A DNA stretch of 64,000 bases, taken from assembly GCF_027587175.1 (NCBI RefSeq), contig NZ_JAPCID010000005.1:124001-188000 (forward strand), given 5' to 3'. The DNA comes from Solirubrobacter deserti. GTDB lineage: Bacteria > Actinomycetota > Thermoleophilia > Solirubrobacterales > Solirubrobacteraceae. Both the position numbers and the translations under genes were made by a program. Shown piece by piece: positions 52,532-61,068 of this stretch. Positions within the stretch are counted from its first letter, which is position 1. Every line of letters starts with the position of its first letter. The notes beneath the pieces are model-generated. The model worked only from the letters and a program-made list of their open reading frames with translations. It was not told the origin of the DNA and made no database searches.

Positions 52532-54319
52532 GTGCGTTTTCTCGTCCCGCTGATCGTCCTGTTGTTGTTTCCCACCGCCGCGCAGGCGGCCTGGCTGCCC
52601 GCCGTGGCGCTCGAGGGCCCGAGCCCCGACATCGTCTCGGTGGGCAACGTCGATCTCGCGCGTGATGGCGTCGGCGCGGTCGCGTACCTGCGCAAGGACG
52701 GTGGCGTGACGCACGCGTTCGTCAACCGCATGGTCGGCGGCAGCTGGCGCGGCGCCGAGCGCGTGGACCCGACCACGGGCGAGGCGACCGAGGTGTTGGC
52801 CGCGGCCAGCGAGGGCAACCGGCTCGTGGTCGCGTGGGTGGCGGACGGCCACGTGTACGCCAACGTCGCGCCCGGCGGGACGCCGGAGCCCGGCGCGTTC
52901 GCCGGTCCGGTCGCGCTCGGCGGCCCGGACGCGCGCTCGATCGACCTCGACATCGGCATCAACGGCGCGGCCTATGTCACCTGGGAGCAGGGCGGCGACG
53001 TGCGCGCCGCGCGCCTGCAGGACACGACGTGGGCGCTGGTCGAGCAGCCGCTGGACGTCGAGCCGGGGCTGGTCGCCGGCAAGGGCGCGCTGCGTCCGCG
53101 GGTCGCGGTCAGCGCCGAGGGGTACGCGGTCGTCACGTGGGGCGACGCTCCCGCCGGCGCGACGCGTGTGTGGTCACGCCGCCTCACCGGCCTGACGCTG
53201 TCGGCCGTGCCGCAGGTGCTCAACCTGCCCGAGCACGGCCACGCCGACTCGCCCGACATCGACATCGAGGAGGACGGCTCGTTCGCGTGGGTCGTGTTCC
53301 GGCAGGACATCAACGGGGTGTCGCGGACGCTCGGGCGCCGGCTCGTCGGCTCGCAGTTCGAGGCGCCGGAGTTCATCGACGGCGGCAACGCGACGTCCAT
53401 GCCGAAGGTGGACATCAACGGGGACGGCGTCGGTGTCGGCGTCACGCAGGGCGCCGGGAACGAGCAGGTGATCGGCTCCTGGCTCACCAAGGACCACTTC
53501 ACGCCGCCGGTCGGTCTCGGTGGTCCGAGCGCGTTCACCTCCAAGCCGGAGGTCGCGTCGTCCGATCGCGGCGACCTCGGCGTCGTGTGGCGCACGAGCG
53601 ATCTCGCCCGCGCGCGCTACAAGGACGACACGGCGACGGCGTTCGGGCCGGAGGCCACGATCTCCGCTCCGGGCCTGGGTCCGGTGGCCGACCCCGGCGT
53701 GTTCATCGGCGGCGACCGCCTCGGCGACATGGCGGTGGCGATGGTCCAGGGGACGCCTGGCAACTACACGCTGAGCACCGCGGTCTACGACCGCGAGCCG
53801 GGCACGCCGTTCATCGAGGAGACCACGACCTACAAGCGCCAGACCCGGCCGCAGCTGCGCTGGCGGCCCGGCTTGGAGCTGTGGGGCGCGCAGCGCTTCC
53901 GCGTGCTGATCGACGGCGCCGTGGCCGGCGAGACGTCCGTGGACACCTTCACGCCGCGCGTGCCGCTGGCGACCGGCAAGCACACGTGGCAGGTCGAGGC
54001 GGTCGACATCCGCGGCCAGGTCAGCCGCAGCCGCGTGCGCACGCTGCGCATCGACGCGACCGCGCCGACGCTGCAGGTGAAGGTCAGCGGCAAGCGGGTC
54101 GCGGGGCAGAACCTCAAGATCAGCGTGACGGCGCGGGACGCGGGCGGGTCGGGCCTGGACCACATCACCGTCGACTACGGCGACAAGTCGGCCAAGTCCG
54201 AGAGCCGCACGACCCGTCACCGCTACAAGCGCGGCACGTACCGGCTCAAGGTCGCGGCCGTCGACAAGGCCGGGAACGTGACCCGCAAGCAGGTCAGGCT
54301 GCGGATCAAGAAGTCGTGA
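52532..54319 (+). CDS. secreted beta-propeller/Ig-like protein, unknown
   Basis: 595 residues. Signal peptide to about AQAA. Repeated blades (PDIVSVGNVDLARDGVGAVAYL; GNRLVVAWVADGHVYANV; SIDLDIGINGAAYVTWEQGG) form a propeller-like body to about 400; an Ig/fibronectin-like part (FRVLIDGAVAGETSVDTFTP; DATAPTLQVKVSG) and a Lys/Arg-rich end follow. Likely extracellular binding. GTG 52532 follows GGAG with 5 nt. The last four bases overlap folP. Confidence 0.65.
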   Translation: MRFLVPLIVLLLFPTAAQAAWLPAVALEGPSPDIVSVGNVDLARDGVGAVAYLRKDGGVTHAFVNRMVGGSWRGAERVDPTTGEATEVLAAASEGNRLVVAWVADGHVYANVAPGGTPEPGAFAGPVALGGPDARSIDLDIGINGAAYVTWEQGGDVRAARLQDTTWALVEQPLDVEPGLVAGKGALRPRVAVSAEGYAVVTWGDAPAGATRVWSRRLTGLTLSAVPQVLNLPEHGHADSPDIDIEEDGSFAWVVFRQDINGVSRTLGRRLVGSQFEAPEFIDGGNATSMPKVDINGDGVGVGVTQGAGNEQVIGSWLTKDHFTPPVGLGGPSAFTSKPEVASSDRGDLGVVWRTSDLARARYKDDTATAFGPEATISAPGLGPVADPGVFIGGDRLGDMAVAMVQGTPGNYTLSTAVYDREPGTPFIEETTTYKRQTRPQLRWRPGLELWGAQRFRVLIDGAVAGETSVDTFTPRVPLATGKHTWQVEAVDIRGQVSRSRVRTLRIDATAPTLQVKVSGKRVAGQNLKISVTARDAGGSGLDHITVDYGDKSAKSESRTTRHRYKRGTYRLKVAAVDKAGNVTRKQVRLRIKKS

Positions 54320-55218
54320 TCCTGCGGGCGGGCACGCACCGGCTCGAGCTCGGCGCGCGCCCGCTGCTGATGGGCATCCTCAACGCGACCCCGGACTCAT
54401 TCTCGGAGGAGCGCGGGGAGGAGCCGCTGAGCGCACGGGTGCGGCGGGGCCGCGCGCTGATCGCGGCGGGTGCGGACCTGCTCGACGTCGGCGGGGAGTC
54501 CGCGCGCGGCGACCGGCCGGCGGTGTCGGTCCAGGAGGAGATCGAGCGGGTGTGCGGGTTGGTCGCGGCGCTCGCGGACGAGGCGCTGATCTCGGTCGAC
54601 ACGTACAAGCCGGAGGTCGCGGAGGCGGCTGTGGCCGCCGGCGCGGCGATCGTCAACGACGTCTCCGGGTTGCGCGACGTGCGGCTGGCCGAGGTGTGCG
54701 CGCGCACCGGTGCGGGGTTGGTCGTGATGCACACGGCGGTCGCGCCCAAGGGCACGCTGCTCGATCCCGCCACCTATGACGACGTGGTGAACGACGTCGT
54801 CGCGTTTCTGACGGAGCGCGTCGCGGTCGCGCGAGCCGCGGGCGTGGGGGAGGAGCAACTGGTGCTCGACCCGGGGCCGGACTTCGCCAAGACCCCCGCG
54901 CAGACCGTCGCGGTGCTGCGCCGGCTGGACGCCGTCGCCGCGTTGGGCCGCCCGATCCTGCTCGCGGCCTCGCGCAAGGACTTCATCGGCGCCGTGACGG
55001 GGCGCCCGCCCGCGGAGCGCGACCCGGGGACGCTGGCGGCGCTGGCGTACGGCGTCGAGCAGGGTGCCTCGATCCTGCGCGTGCACGACGTCGCGGGCGT
55101 GCGGGACTTCTTCGCGGTGCGGGCCGTGCTGGCCGGGGAGCGTGAGTTGGGGCCGCTCGAGGGCCTGACGCCGGAGCGCTATCCCGACGGTGTTCCCTCG
55201 CATCTCTCGCTAGGCTGA
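54316..55218 (+). CDS. folP: dihydropteroate synthase
   Basis: 300 residues. Condenses 6-hydroxymethyl-dihydropterin diphosphate with p-aminobenzoate in folate synthesis. Signatures: LLMGILNATPDSFSEE, GADLLDVGGESARGDR, ISVDTYKPEVAEAA, IVNDVSGL, LVLDPGPDFAKT and ILLAASRKDFIGAV. The start GTG overlaps the TGA of the secreted protein gene (GTGA), an odd partner for a housekeeping gene. No other folate genes follow; a Rho-like gene is next. Confidence 0.93.
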   Translation: MILRAGTHRLELGARPLLMGILNATPDSFSEERGEEPLSARVRRGRALIAAGADLLDVGGESARGDRPAVSVQEEIERVCGLVAALADEALISVDTYKPEVAEAAVAAGAAIVNDVSGLRDVRLAEVCARTGAGLVVMHTAVAPKGTLLDPATYDDVVNDVVAFLTERVAVARAAGVGEEQLVLDPGPDFAKTPAQTVAVLRRLDAVAALGRPILLAASRKDFIGAVTGRPPAERDPGTLAALAYGVEQGASILRVHDVAGVRDFFAVRAVLAGERELGPLEGLTPERYPDGVPSHLSLG

Positions 55219-55312
55219 GCCGCGTAATCGACCGGTGGGGCGCCGCCCCCCGCTCCCATCGCCGGCCGCTGACGACAACGCGGCCGGACGCCTACCGATT
55301 CGAGGAGAACGA

Positions 55313-56845
55313 ATGCCCACTGTCCTGGACCGCTCCGCGCTGGAGCAGAGCCCGCTGGCCGACCTGCACCTGCTCGCCAACGAGCTCGGCGTCGACGGCT
55401 TCCGCCGCTTGCGCAAGCCCGACCTCGTCGACGCGATCCTCGCCCGCCAGGGTGGGGAAGCGGCCGCCGAGGAGCCCGTCGCCGTCGGCGGCGGCGACGA
55501 GGACGAAGCGCCCAAGCGCTCGCGCCGTGGCCGCCGCGGGGGCCGGGGCCGGCGCCGCGACGAGGACGAAGGCGACTCCGGCCGCGATCGTGACCGCGAC
55601 CGCGACGAGGAGCCGGTGGCCGAGACCCGTGGTGGCGGCGGCGAGGACAAGATCGCCACCGGCACGGTCGAGCTGCTCGCGAACGGCTCCGGCTTCCTGC
55701 GCCTGTCCGAGGACGAGGAGTCCGAAGGCGACATCTACATCTCCGCCGCCCAGGTCAAGCGCTGCGAGCTCGTCTCGGGCGACAAGATCAGCGGCCCGGT
55801 GCGCCCCGCCCGCCGCTCCGAGCGCTTCGCGTCGCTCGTGCGCGTGGACACCATCAACGGCCGCCCGGCCGACGAGGTCGCCGAGGGCACGCGCTTCGAG
55901 GAGCTCCCGGTGGCGTGGCCGGAGGAGCGGATCGCGCTCGGCGCCGAAGACGCGGCCGTCAACGCCGTCCAGTGGCTGACGCCGTTCGGCAAGGGCTCGC
56001 GCGTGGTCATCGCGGGCGCGGCGCGCTCGGGCAAGAGCGAGCTGTTGCGCCGGCTCGCGGTCGCACTGGCCGCCAAGCAGGACCTCGAGGTGAGCGCCGT
56101 GCTCGCCGGCGTGCTGCCGGAGGAGATCGCCGACTGGCCCGTGACGCCGAGCGCGGCGCTGACGTTCGCCGCCTCCAGCGACGCGCAGGCCCAGGCCGTC
56201 GAGCAGGCGGTCGAGACCGGGCGTCGCGTGGCTGCGCGGGGCGGGGACGCGGTCGTGCTGATCGACGGCTTCGAGTACCTACCCGCGAACGCCGCCCGGC
56301 GCGCGCTGGCCGCCGGCCGCAACCTGTCCGGCGGTGGCTCGCTGACCGTGATCGCCACCTCGCTCGCGCCGGTCGGCGGCGAGACGACCGTGATCGCGCT
56401 CGACGCCGCGGCCGCGGCGCTCGGCACGTTCCCGGCGCTCGCTCTCGCCGAGTCCGGCGTCCTGCGCGCGGACCTGCTCGTCGGCGAGGCCGGCGTGGAG
56501 GCGATCCGCGCCGCGGTCGCGGGCGGCGAGTTCGTCCCGCCGGTCGTGGAAGAGGTCGCGCCGGAGCCGGAGCCGGAGGCGAAGCCCAAGCCCAAGGGGA
56601 AGGCCAAGCCGAAGGCGAAGGCCAAGGCCAAGCCGAAGCCGGCCGCCGAGACCGCCTCGGAGCCCGTCGCCGCCGCCGCGGCGGAGGTCGAGGCCGTCGC
56701 CGCGGAGCCGGCCGCCGCAAAGCCCAAGGCCAAGGCGAAGGCAACGGCTAAGAAGAAGCCGGCGGCCAAGAAGGCCGCGGCGGCGAAGAAGAAGCCGGCC
56801 GCGCGCTCGCGCGCGAAGAAGCCGGCCGCGGGCAGCGACTCCTAG
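55313..56845 (+). CDS. Rho-related ATPase, degenerate, with a basic tail
   Basis: 510 residues. Order: Rho_N-like helices (about 9-48), an Arg/Gly/Asp-rich insert (about 65-105), a cold-shock-like RNA-binding domain (TGTVELLANGSGFLRL to about 175), then an ATPase core with Walker A GAARSGKS (235-242) and Walker B VVLIDGFEYL. Compared with true Rho the core lacks the R/Q-loop block and the SRMDEVIFEEFKGTGN stretch with the Arg finger; only the GGSLTVIATSL strand and the LLVG end remain. The last 90 residues are Lys/Ala/Pro repeats like histone H1. It is probably a Rho paralogue no longer able to act as a hexameric motor. AGGAG precedes ATG 55313. Confidence 0.75.
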   Translation: MPTVLDRSALEQSPLADLHLLANELGVDGFRRLRKPDLVDAILARQGGEAAAEEPVAVGGGDEDEAPKRSRRGRRGGRGRRRDEDEGDSGRDRDRDRDEEPVAETRGGGGEDKIATGTVELLANGSGFLRLSEDEESEGDIYISAAQVKRCELVSGDKISGPVRPARRSERFASLVRVDTINGRPADEVAEGTRFEELPVAWPEERIALGAEDAAVNAVQWLTPFGKGSRVVIAGAARSGKSELLRRLAVALAAKQDLEVSAVLAGVLPEEIADWPVTPSAALTFAASSDAQAQAVEQAVETGRRVAARGGDAVVLIDGFEYLPANAARRALAAGRNLSGGGSLTVIATSLAPVGGETTVIALDAAAAALGTFPALALAESGVLRADLLVGEAGVEAIRAAVAGGEFVPPVVEEVAPEPEPEAKPKPKGKAKPKAKAKAKPKPAAETASEPVAAAAAEVEAVAAEPAAAKPKAKAKATAKKKPAAKKAAAAKKKPAARSRAKKPAAGSDS

Positions 56846-56857
56846 ACCGACGTGTGA

Positions 56858-56881
56858 GGGCCGCGGCTCCGGCCGCGGCCC
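56858..56881 (+). terminator. strong GC hairpin after the Rho-like gene
   Basis: GGGCCGCGGC and GCCGCGGCCC form a perfect 10-bp stem with loop TCCG, 13 nt after the stop. No T tract. Confidence 0.7.
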
Positions 56882-56935
56882 ACGCGCCGCGTCACGCCGC
56901 GCCGGGTCACGCTGGGCGCCGCGTCCCGCGCACGG

Positions 56936-57403
56936 TCAGCGCCGCGGCCCGTACGCCACGCGGCGCCAGCTCGGCTCGGGCGAGAGCTCGATCGGCTCTC
57001 GATCGCGCTCGGGCTGGACGTAGCCGAACGTGTGCGTGGCGTCGTTGAAGACCACGTCGAGCTCGCCTTCCTTGACGCGCTGGTCCAGCCAGGCGGAGCG
57101 GAAGACGAGGCGGCGCAGCCAGTGCACGAGTGACCGGTCGGCCGGGCCGACGAGGTCCGGCCAGCAGTCGTTGACGTGCTCGCCGAGGCCGGAGGCGGGA
57201 TTGACGACCTCCCCGCTCACGGTCAGGTTGACGAGATCCTCGAGCTCGGTCTCCTCGAGCGGGCGCCCGACGAAGCCGAGTTTGCGCGCGGCCTGCTCGA
57301 CGCGCTCGGAGAAGTCACGCTCGTTGAACGTGAAGCGAAGGTCTCCGTACTCCAGGACGTAGTCCTGGCCGGAGTCGTAGTTGCCGCGGCGAATCTGATC
57401 CAT
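56936..57403 (-). CDS. conserved-looking acidic protein, unknown
   Basis: 155 residues, no signal peptide. Features: VLEYGDLRFTFNERDFSERVEQAARKLGF, an acidic helical middle (ETELEDLVNLTVSGEVVNPASGLGEHVNDCWPDL) and a C-terminal beta region with an Arg-rich end. I do not recognise the family. It stands alone between two terminating regions. Confidence 0.5.
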   Translation of the reverse strand: MDQIRRGNYDSGQDYVLEYGDLRFTFNERDFSERVEQAARKLGFVGRPLEETELEDLVNLTVSGEVVNPASGLGEHVNDCWPDLVGPADRSLVHWLRRLVFRSAWLDQRVKEGELDVVFNDATHTFGYVQPERDREPIELSPEPSWRRVAYGPRR

Positions 57404-57477
57404 AGGAGAGGTGCCCCGTGGGGCGTCTGCATCTTATGCGCGGTTCCTGCCCCGAGTCTGCCGTTGAACTGGATCTT

Positions 57478-57882
57478 TCACGCCGCGCTCAGCCCGTGTC
57501 GGAGATCGAACGCGCGGACCGCCCCGTCCGCGGTGTCGGGGAAGTCGGCGAAACGCCGGTTCCGGCACACCCACTCCTCGCCGGGCGGGCGCTCGTGCGC
57601 CTTCTCGATCGAGAACGCGCACTGCGGCAGCGGCTCACGCGCCAACTTGAGCGCGCCGTAGCCCCTGGCCCGCTCCGCCTCCTCGAACAGCGCGACGTCG
57701 ATGTCGGTGGCGAACACCTTCTGCGCGCAGCCCATGTAGCGGATGCCCGACACGGGCTCCGTGTAGCGATACAGCGAAGGACATCCCGCCGCCACGCAGG
57801 TGGCGGGAGCGATCACCCGATCGCAGTACGTCAGGCACTGGCGGCACTCAGAGGCCTCGGTGCGGCGGGCGGTACGGCCCAT
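57478..57882 (-). CDS. small Cys-rich protein, unknown
   Basis: 134 residues. The first 50 carry ECRQCLTYCDRVIAPATCVAAGCPS, five or six closely spaced Cys that could bind zinc or a cluster, followed by a conserved-looking GIRYMGCAQKVFATDIDVALFEEAERA and a further Cys pair (LPQCAFSIEK; EWVCRNRRFAD). ATG 57882 is chosen since TACACT lies 7 nt upstream and the Cys domain begins there. The frame upstream extends to 57999 but overlaps the divergent gene. Confidence 0.6.
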   Translation of the reverse strand: MGRTARRTEASECRQCLTYCDRVIAPATCVAAGCPSLYRYTEPVSGIRYMGCAQKVFATDIDVALFEEAERARGYGALKLAREPLPQCAFSIEKAHERPPGEEWVCRNRRFADFPDTADGAVRAFDLRHGLSAA

Positions 57883-57889
57883 CTGCGCG

Positions 57890-57895
57890 AGTGTA
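57890..57895 (-). promoter_or_regulatory. leaderless -10 box of the Cys-rich gene
   Basis: TACACT on the minus strand, 7 nt before ATG 57882. Confidence 0.5.
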
Positions 57896-57965
57896 CCGGC
57901 GCAGCGGGCCTCGGCGTTCCGCCAGGCTGTCAGCAATGCACCGTGTTCTAGTTGTGAAAACTGGC

Positions 57966-57971
57966 TAGGGT
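57966..57971 (+). promoter_or_regulatory. leaderless -10 box of the secreted protein gene
   Basis: TAGGGT, 6 nt before ATG 57978. Confidence 0.45.
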
Positions 57972-57977
57972 CAGGGA

Positions 57978-58469
57978 ATGGCTGTCCGTCGCCTCGCAAT
58001 ACTCAGCGCAGCCCTCGTGCTCTCGGCCGCGGGGACGGCGATCGCCGCCGAACCGCGCGCCGGCTTGCACCTGCAGGGCGAGATCAAGTTTCCGCGCGCG
58101 CAGAAGATGTTCGTCCAGACCGACGCCCAGGACGGCACCCGGCTCACCGTCGCCCTCGGCTTCCATGGCAAGTGCACCGGGGGCGGGCTCAGCGAGCTGT
58201 GGTCCTCCAACGTCGCCGCCAAGCCCGAGGTCCGCGTCCGCGACGGCCGCTTCGAGGACACGCTCACGGGCGTGTCCCGCAACGTCGGCGGCGTGTCGGG
58301 TCGCACCGGACACTTCCGGTGGGAGTTCAGCGGGCGCTTCACCGAGCGCGACGTCGTCGTCGGCACGGTCAGCGGCACCGCCGAGGTACGCCAGAACGGC
58401 AAGACGATCTCGCGCTGCAAGACGCGCAAGCCCGCCTCCGTGCGGCTCACGGTCCGCTCGCCCGCATAG
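57978..58469 (+). CDS. secreted protein, unknown
   Basis: 163 residues. Signal peptide to about AIAAE; mature part of repeated beta strands (GLHLQGEIKFPRAQKMFVQ; LTVALGFHGKCTGGGLSEL; GHFRWEFSGRFTERDVVVGTVSGTAEV) with two Cys that could pair. Family not recognised. Leaderless-type -10 upstream. Confidence 0.6.
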   Translation: MAVRRLAILSAALVLSAAGTAIAAEPRAGLHLQGEIKFPRAQKMFVQTDAQDGTRLTVALGFHGKCTGGGLSELWSSNVAAKPEVRVRDGRFEDTLTGVSRNVGGVSGRTGHFRWEFSGRFTERDVVVGTVSGTAEVRQNGKTISRCKTRKPASVRLTVRSPA

Positions 58470-58487
58470 TTTTCGCCGCGGTCCCCT

Positions 58488-59213
58488 ATGGGGGACATGG
58501 ACGAGGTCACGTGCACGCTGCTGCTGGTCGAGGACGACCCGGTGATCCGGGTGTTCCTCGCCGACAACCTGAGCGCCGACGGCTACGAGCTGATCGTCAC
58601 CGAGTGCTTCGAGGAGGCGCTGCAGGCGCTCGAGCGCGAACGCCCGGACCTCGCGGTGTTCGACGTGCACCTACCCGACGGGTCCGGGCTGGACCTCCTC
58701 CGGCGCGTGCGTGGGGCGGACGGGGTGGCGTCCCGGCTCGATCCGTCGCTGCCGATCGTGATGCTCTCCGGCGCCGCCGAGGAGCTCGACCGCCTGCGTG
58801 GGCTCGAGCGCGGGGCCGACGACTACGTCGTCAAGCCGTTCTCCTACGCGGAGCTGCGGCTGCGGATCGCGGCGGTGCTGCGGCGCGCGCGCACGCGGGT
58901 GCAGCTCGGGACGATGCGCGTGGGGTCGCTCGAGCTCGACCCGGCGGGGCGGGCCGCGTCGGTGCGCGGCCGGCGGCTCGAGCTCTCGGCCAAGGAGTTC
59001 GCGCTGCTGCGGATGCTCGCCTCGGCGCCGACGCGCGTGTTCACCAAGGACGAGCTGCTGCGGGACGTGTGGGGCTTCCGGGCCGCGGGGTCCACCCGGA
59101 CGCTCGATTCCCACGCGTGCCGGCTGCGCCAGAAGCTGCGCGAGCAGGGCGACGAGTTCGTCGTGAACGTGTGGGGCGTCGGTTATCGCTTGGTTGACGG
59201 TCCGGCTTCCTGA
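58488..59213 (+). CDS. OmpR-family response regulator
   Basis: 241 residues. Receiver with E16/D17/D18-type acidic pair (VEDDPVIR), phospho-acceptor in AVFDVHLPDG and K in DDYVVKPFSYAEL, then an OmpR winged helix (LELSAKEFALLRMLASAPTRVFTKDELLRDVWGFR...STRTLDSHACRLRQKL). No kinase partner adjacent on this strand; the small HisKA kinase at 62064 is a candidate. ATG 58488 or 58497. Confidence 0.9.
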   Translation: MGDMDEVTCTLLLVEDDPVIRVFLADNLSADGYELIVTECFEEALQALERERPDLAVFDVHLPDGSGLDLLRRVRGADGVASRLDPSLPIVMLSGAAEELDRLRGLERGADDYVVKPFSYAELRLRIAAVLRRARTRVQLGTMRVGSLELDPAGRAASVRGRRLELSAKEFALLRMLASAPTRVFTKDELLRDVWGFRAAGSTRTLDSHACRLRQKLREQGDEFVVNVWGVGYRLVDGPAS

Positions 59214-59235
59214 AGCGATTGCGTGAGGTCTGCTC

Positions 59236-61068
59236 TTGGGTACGTGGGGGAGGGTGCAGGACGTCGTCGTCGATGAAGGAACTCGCCTCGGCGCAGTGCG
59301 CGACGTGGCTCTGGTGGACGCGGAGCCGGACCCGGCGCTCGAGCGGCTCACGAGGCTCGCCGGCGAGCTGCTCGGCGTGCCGATGTCGCTGGTGTCGCTG
59401 GTCGAGACGACGCGCCAGTACTTCGCGGGGGCGACCGGCCTGAGCGGCCTGCTCGACGCCGAACGTCAGACGCCGATCTCGCACTCGTGCTGCCGGCACG
59501 TCGTGGAGCGCCAGGCGCCGCTGGTGATTCCGGATACCCAGCAGTCGCCGCTGCCGCAGGCGCAGCTCGCGGCGCGCGACATCGACGTCGCGGCGTACGC
59601 CGGAGTGCCGCTCACGTTGTCGGGCGGCGAGACCCTGGGTGCGTTCTGCGCGATCGACAAGGTCCCGCACCAGTGGACCCCCGACGACGTCCGCATCCTC
59701 GAGGACCTCGCCGCGCTCGCGGTGGAACTGCTCGAAGCGCGCCGTGCGGGGGCTCAAGCGCTTCATGACCGGCTGACGGGGCTTGCCGGGCGGGCGCTGT
59801 TCGGGGAGCTGGTCACGCGCGGGGTGGCGCGGGCGGCGCGGGCCGAGCGGGCCTGCGGGGTGGTCGCGATCGACCTCGACGGGTTCCGGCTGGTCAATGA
59901 GGCACTCGGTCATGCGACGGGAGACGCGCTGCTGACCGCGGTCGCGGCACGGCTCTCGTCGGCGCTGGGCAACGGGGACGCGGCGTGTCGGCTCGGCAGC
60001 GACGAGTTCCTCGTGCTGTGCGACTCGCTCGAGGACGAGCGCGAAGCGGCGCAGGTCGTCTCCCGGCTGCGCGCGGCGCTCACGCACGCGCCGTTCGAGG
60101 CCAACGGGCACACCGTGCCGGTGTCGGCGACGTTGAGCGTGGCCACCGCGAACACCGTCGTCGCGACCGACGACTTGATCGACGCGGCGCTGGACGCGCT
60201 CGCCTGTCGCAAGGGCGGTGCGCCCGAGACCGCCGGGCGGGCGGACCCGCAGCGGCGGGCGCGCGCGACGCGGCGGCTGCGCCTGCAGCAGGCGCTGGTC
60301 GGCGTCGAGGAGCGTGACGAGCTGTTGGTCGTCTACCAGCCGCTGGTCGACCTGCGCGCGGGGCGGCTGCTGGGGTTCGAGGCGCTGCTGCGCTGGAAGC
60401 ACCCCGAGCTCGGAGCCGTGCGGCCGGATGAGTTCATCCCGGTCGCCGAACGCACCGGGACGATCATGCCGATCGGCGAATGGGTGCTGGAACGCGCGGC
60501 GTGCGACCTGGCGCTGTGGCGTGCGACGGAGGAGCATCTGACCGTGTCGGTGAACGTGGCGCCGATCCAGCTGCGCAGCCCAGCCTTCCCTCAGCGGGTG
60601 GCGGCGATCTGCGACGGGTGCGGGCTGCCCGCGGACGCGCTCACGCTGGAGATCACCGAGCGCGTCCTGCTCGACGATCGCCCGGCCTACGAACTCGCGA
60701 TGAACGAGCTGCGCGCGGTCGGCGTGCGCGTCGCGCTCGACGACTTCGGCACGGGCTATTCCGCGCTCAGCTACCTGAGCCGGTTCCCGCTGGACGTGCT
60801 CAAGCTCGACCGCGCGTTCGTCGCCGCGCTGGACGGCGCGCCGCGCCCCCGGGCGCTGCTCGAGGCGATGACCAAGATGGCGTCCGCGCTGGGGTTGCGC
60901 ACGGTCGGCGAGGGGATCGAGACCGAAGGCCAGCTCGCCCAGCTCACCGCGAGCGGCTGCGATGTCGGGCAGGGGTACCACCTTTCTCGCCCCCGACCCG
61001 CGGACGAGCTCTCGCCGCTGCTCGGCCGCGTGTGGCGAACCGGGGGAGACGGTGCCGCGCCGGGCTGA
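59236..61068 (+). CDS. GAF-GGDEF-EAL protein (degenerate GSDEF)
   Basis: 610 residues. N-terminal GAF domain (about 35-170, LAGELLGVPMSLVSLVETTRQYF; APLVIPDTQQSPLPQAQ), then a GGDEF domain whose signature is GSDEF (254-258), probably inactive as a cyclase but able to bind GTP, then an EAL domain with E382-A-L and DDFGTGYSAL, KLDR and EGIE, which looks active as a c-di-GMP phosphodiesterase. Soluble. The TTG 59236 start is uncertain. The next GGDEF gene overlaps its end. Confidence 0.85.
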   Translation: MGTWGRVQDVVVDEGTRLGAVRDVALVDAEPDPALERLTRLAGELLGVPMSLVSLVETTRQYFAGATGLSGLLDAERQTPISHSCCRHVVERQAPLVIPDTQQSPLPQAQLAARDIDVAAYAGVPLTLSGGETLGAFCAIDKVPHQWTPDDVRILEDLAALAVELLEARRAGAQALHDRLTGLAGRALFGELVTRGVARAARAERACGVVAIDLDGFRLVNEALGHATGDALLTAVAARLSSALGNGDAACRLGSDEFLVLCDSLEDEREAAQVVSRLRAALTHAPFEANGHTVPVSATLSVATANTVVATDDLIDAALDALACRKGGAPETAGRADPQRRARATRRLRLQQALVGVEERDELLVVYQPLVDLRAGRLLGFEALLRWKHPELGAVRPDEFIPVAERTGTIMPIGEWVLERAACDLALWRATEEHLTVSVNVAPIQLRSPAFPQRVAAICDGCGLPADALTLEITERVLLDDRPAYELAMNELRAVGVRVALDDFGTGYSALSYLSRFPLDVLKLDRAFVAALDGAPRPRALLEAMTKMASALGLRTVGEGIETEGQLAQLTASGCDVGQGYHLSRPRPADELSPLLGRVWRTGGDGAAPG

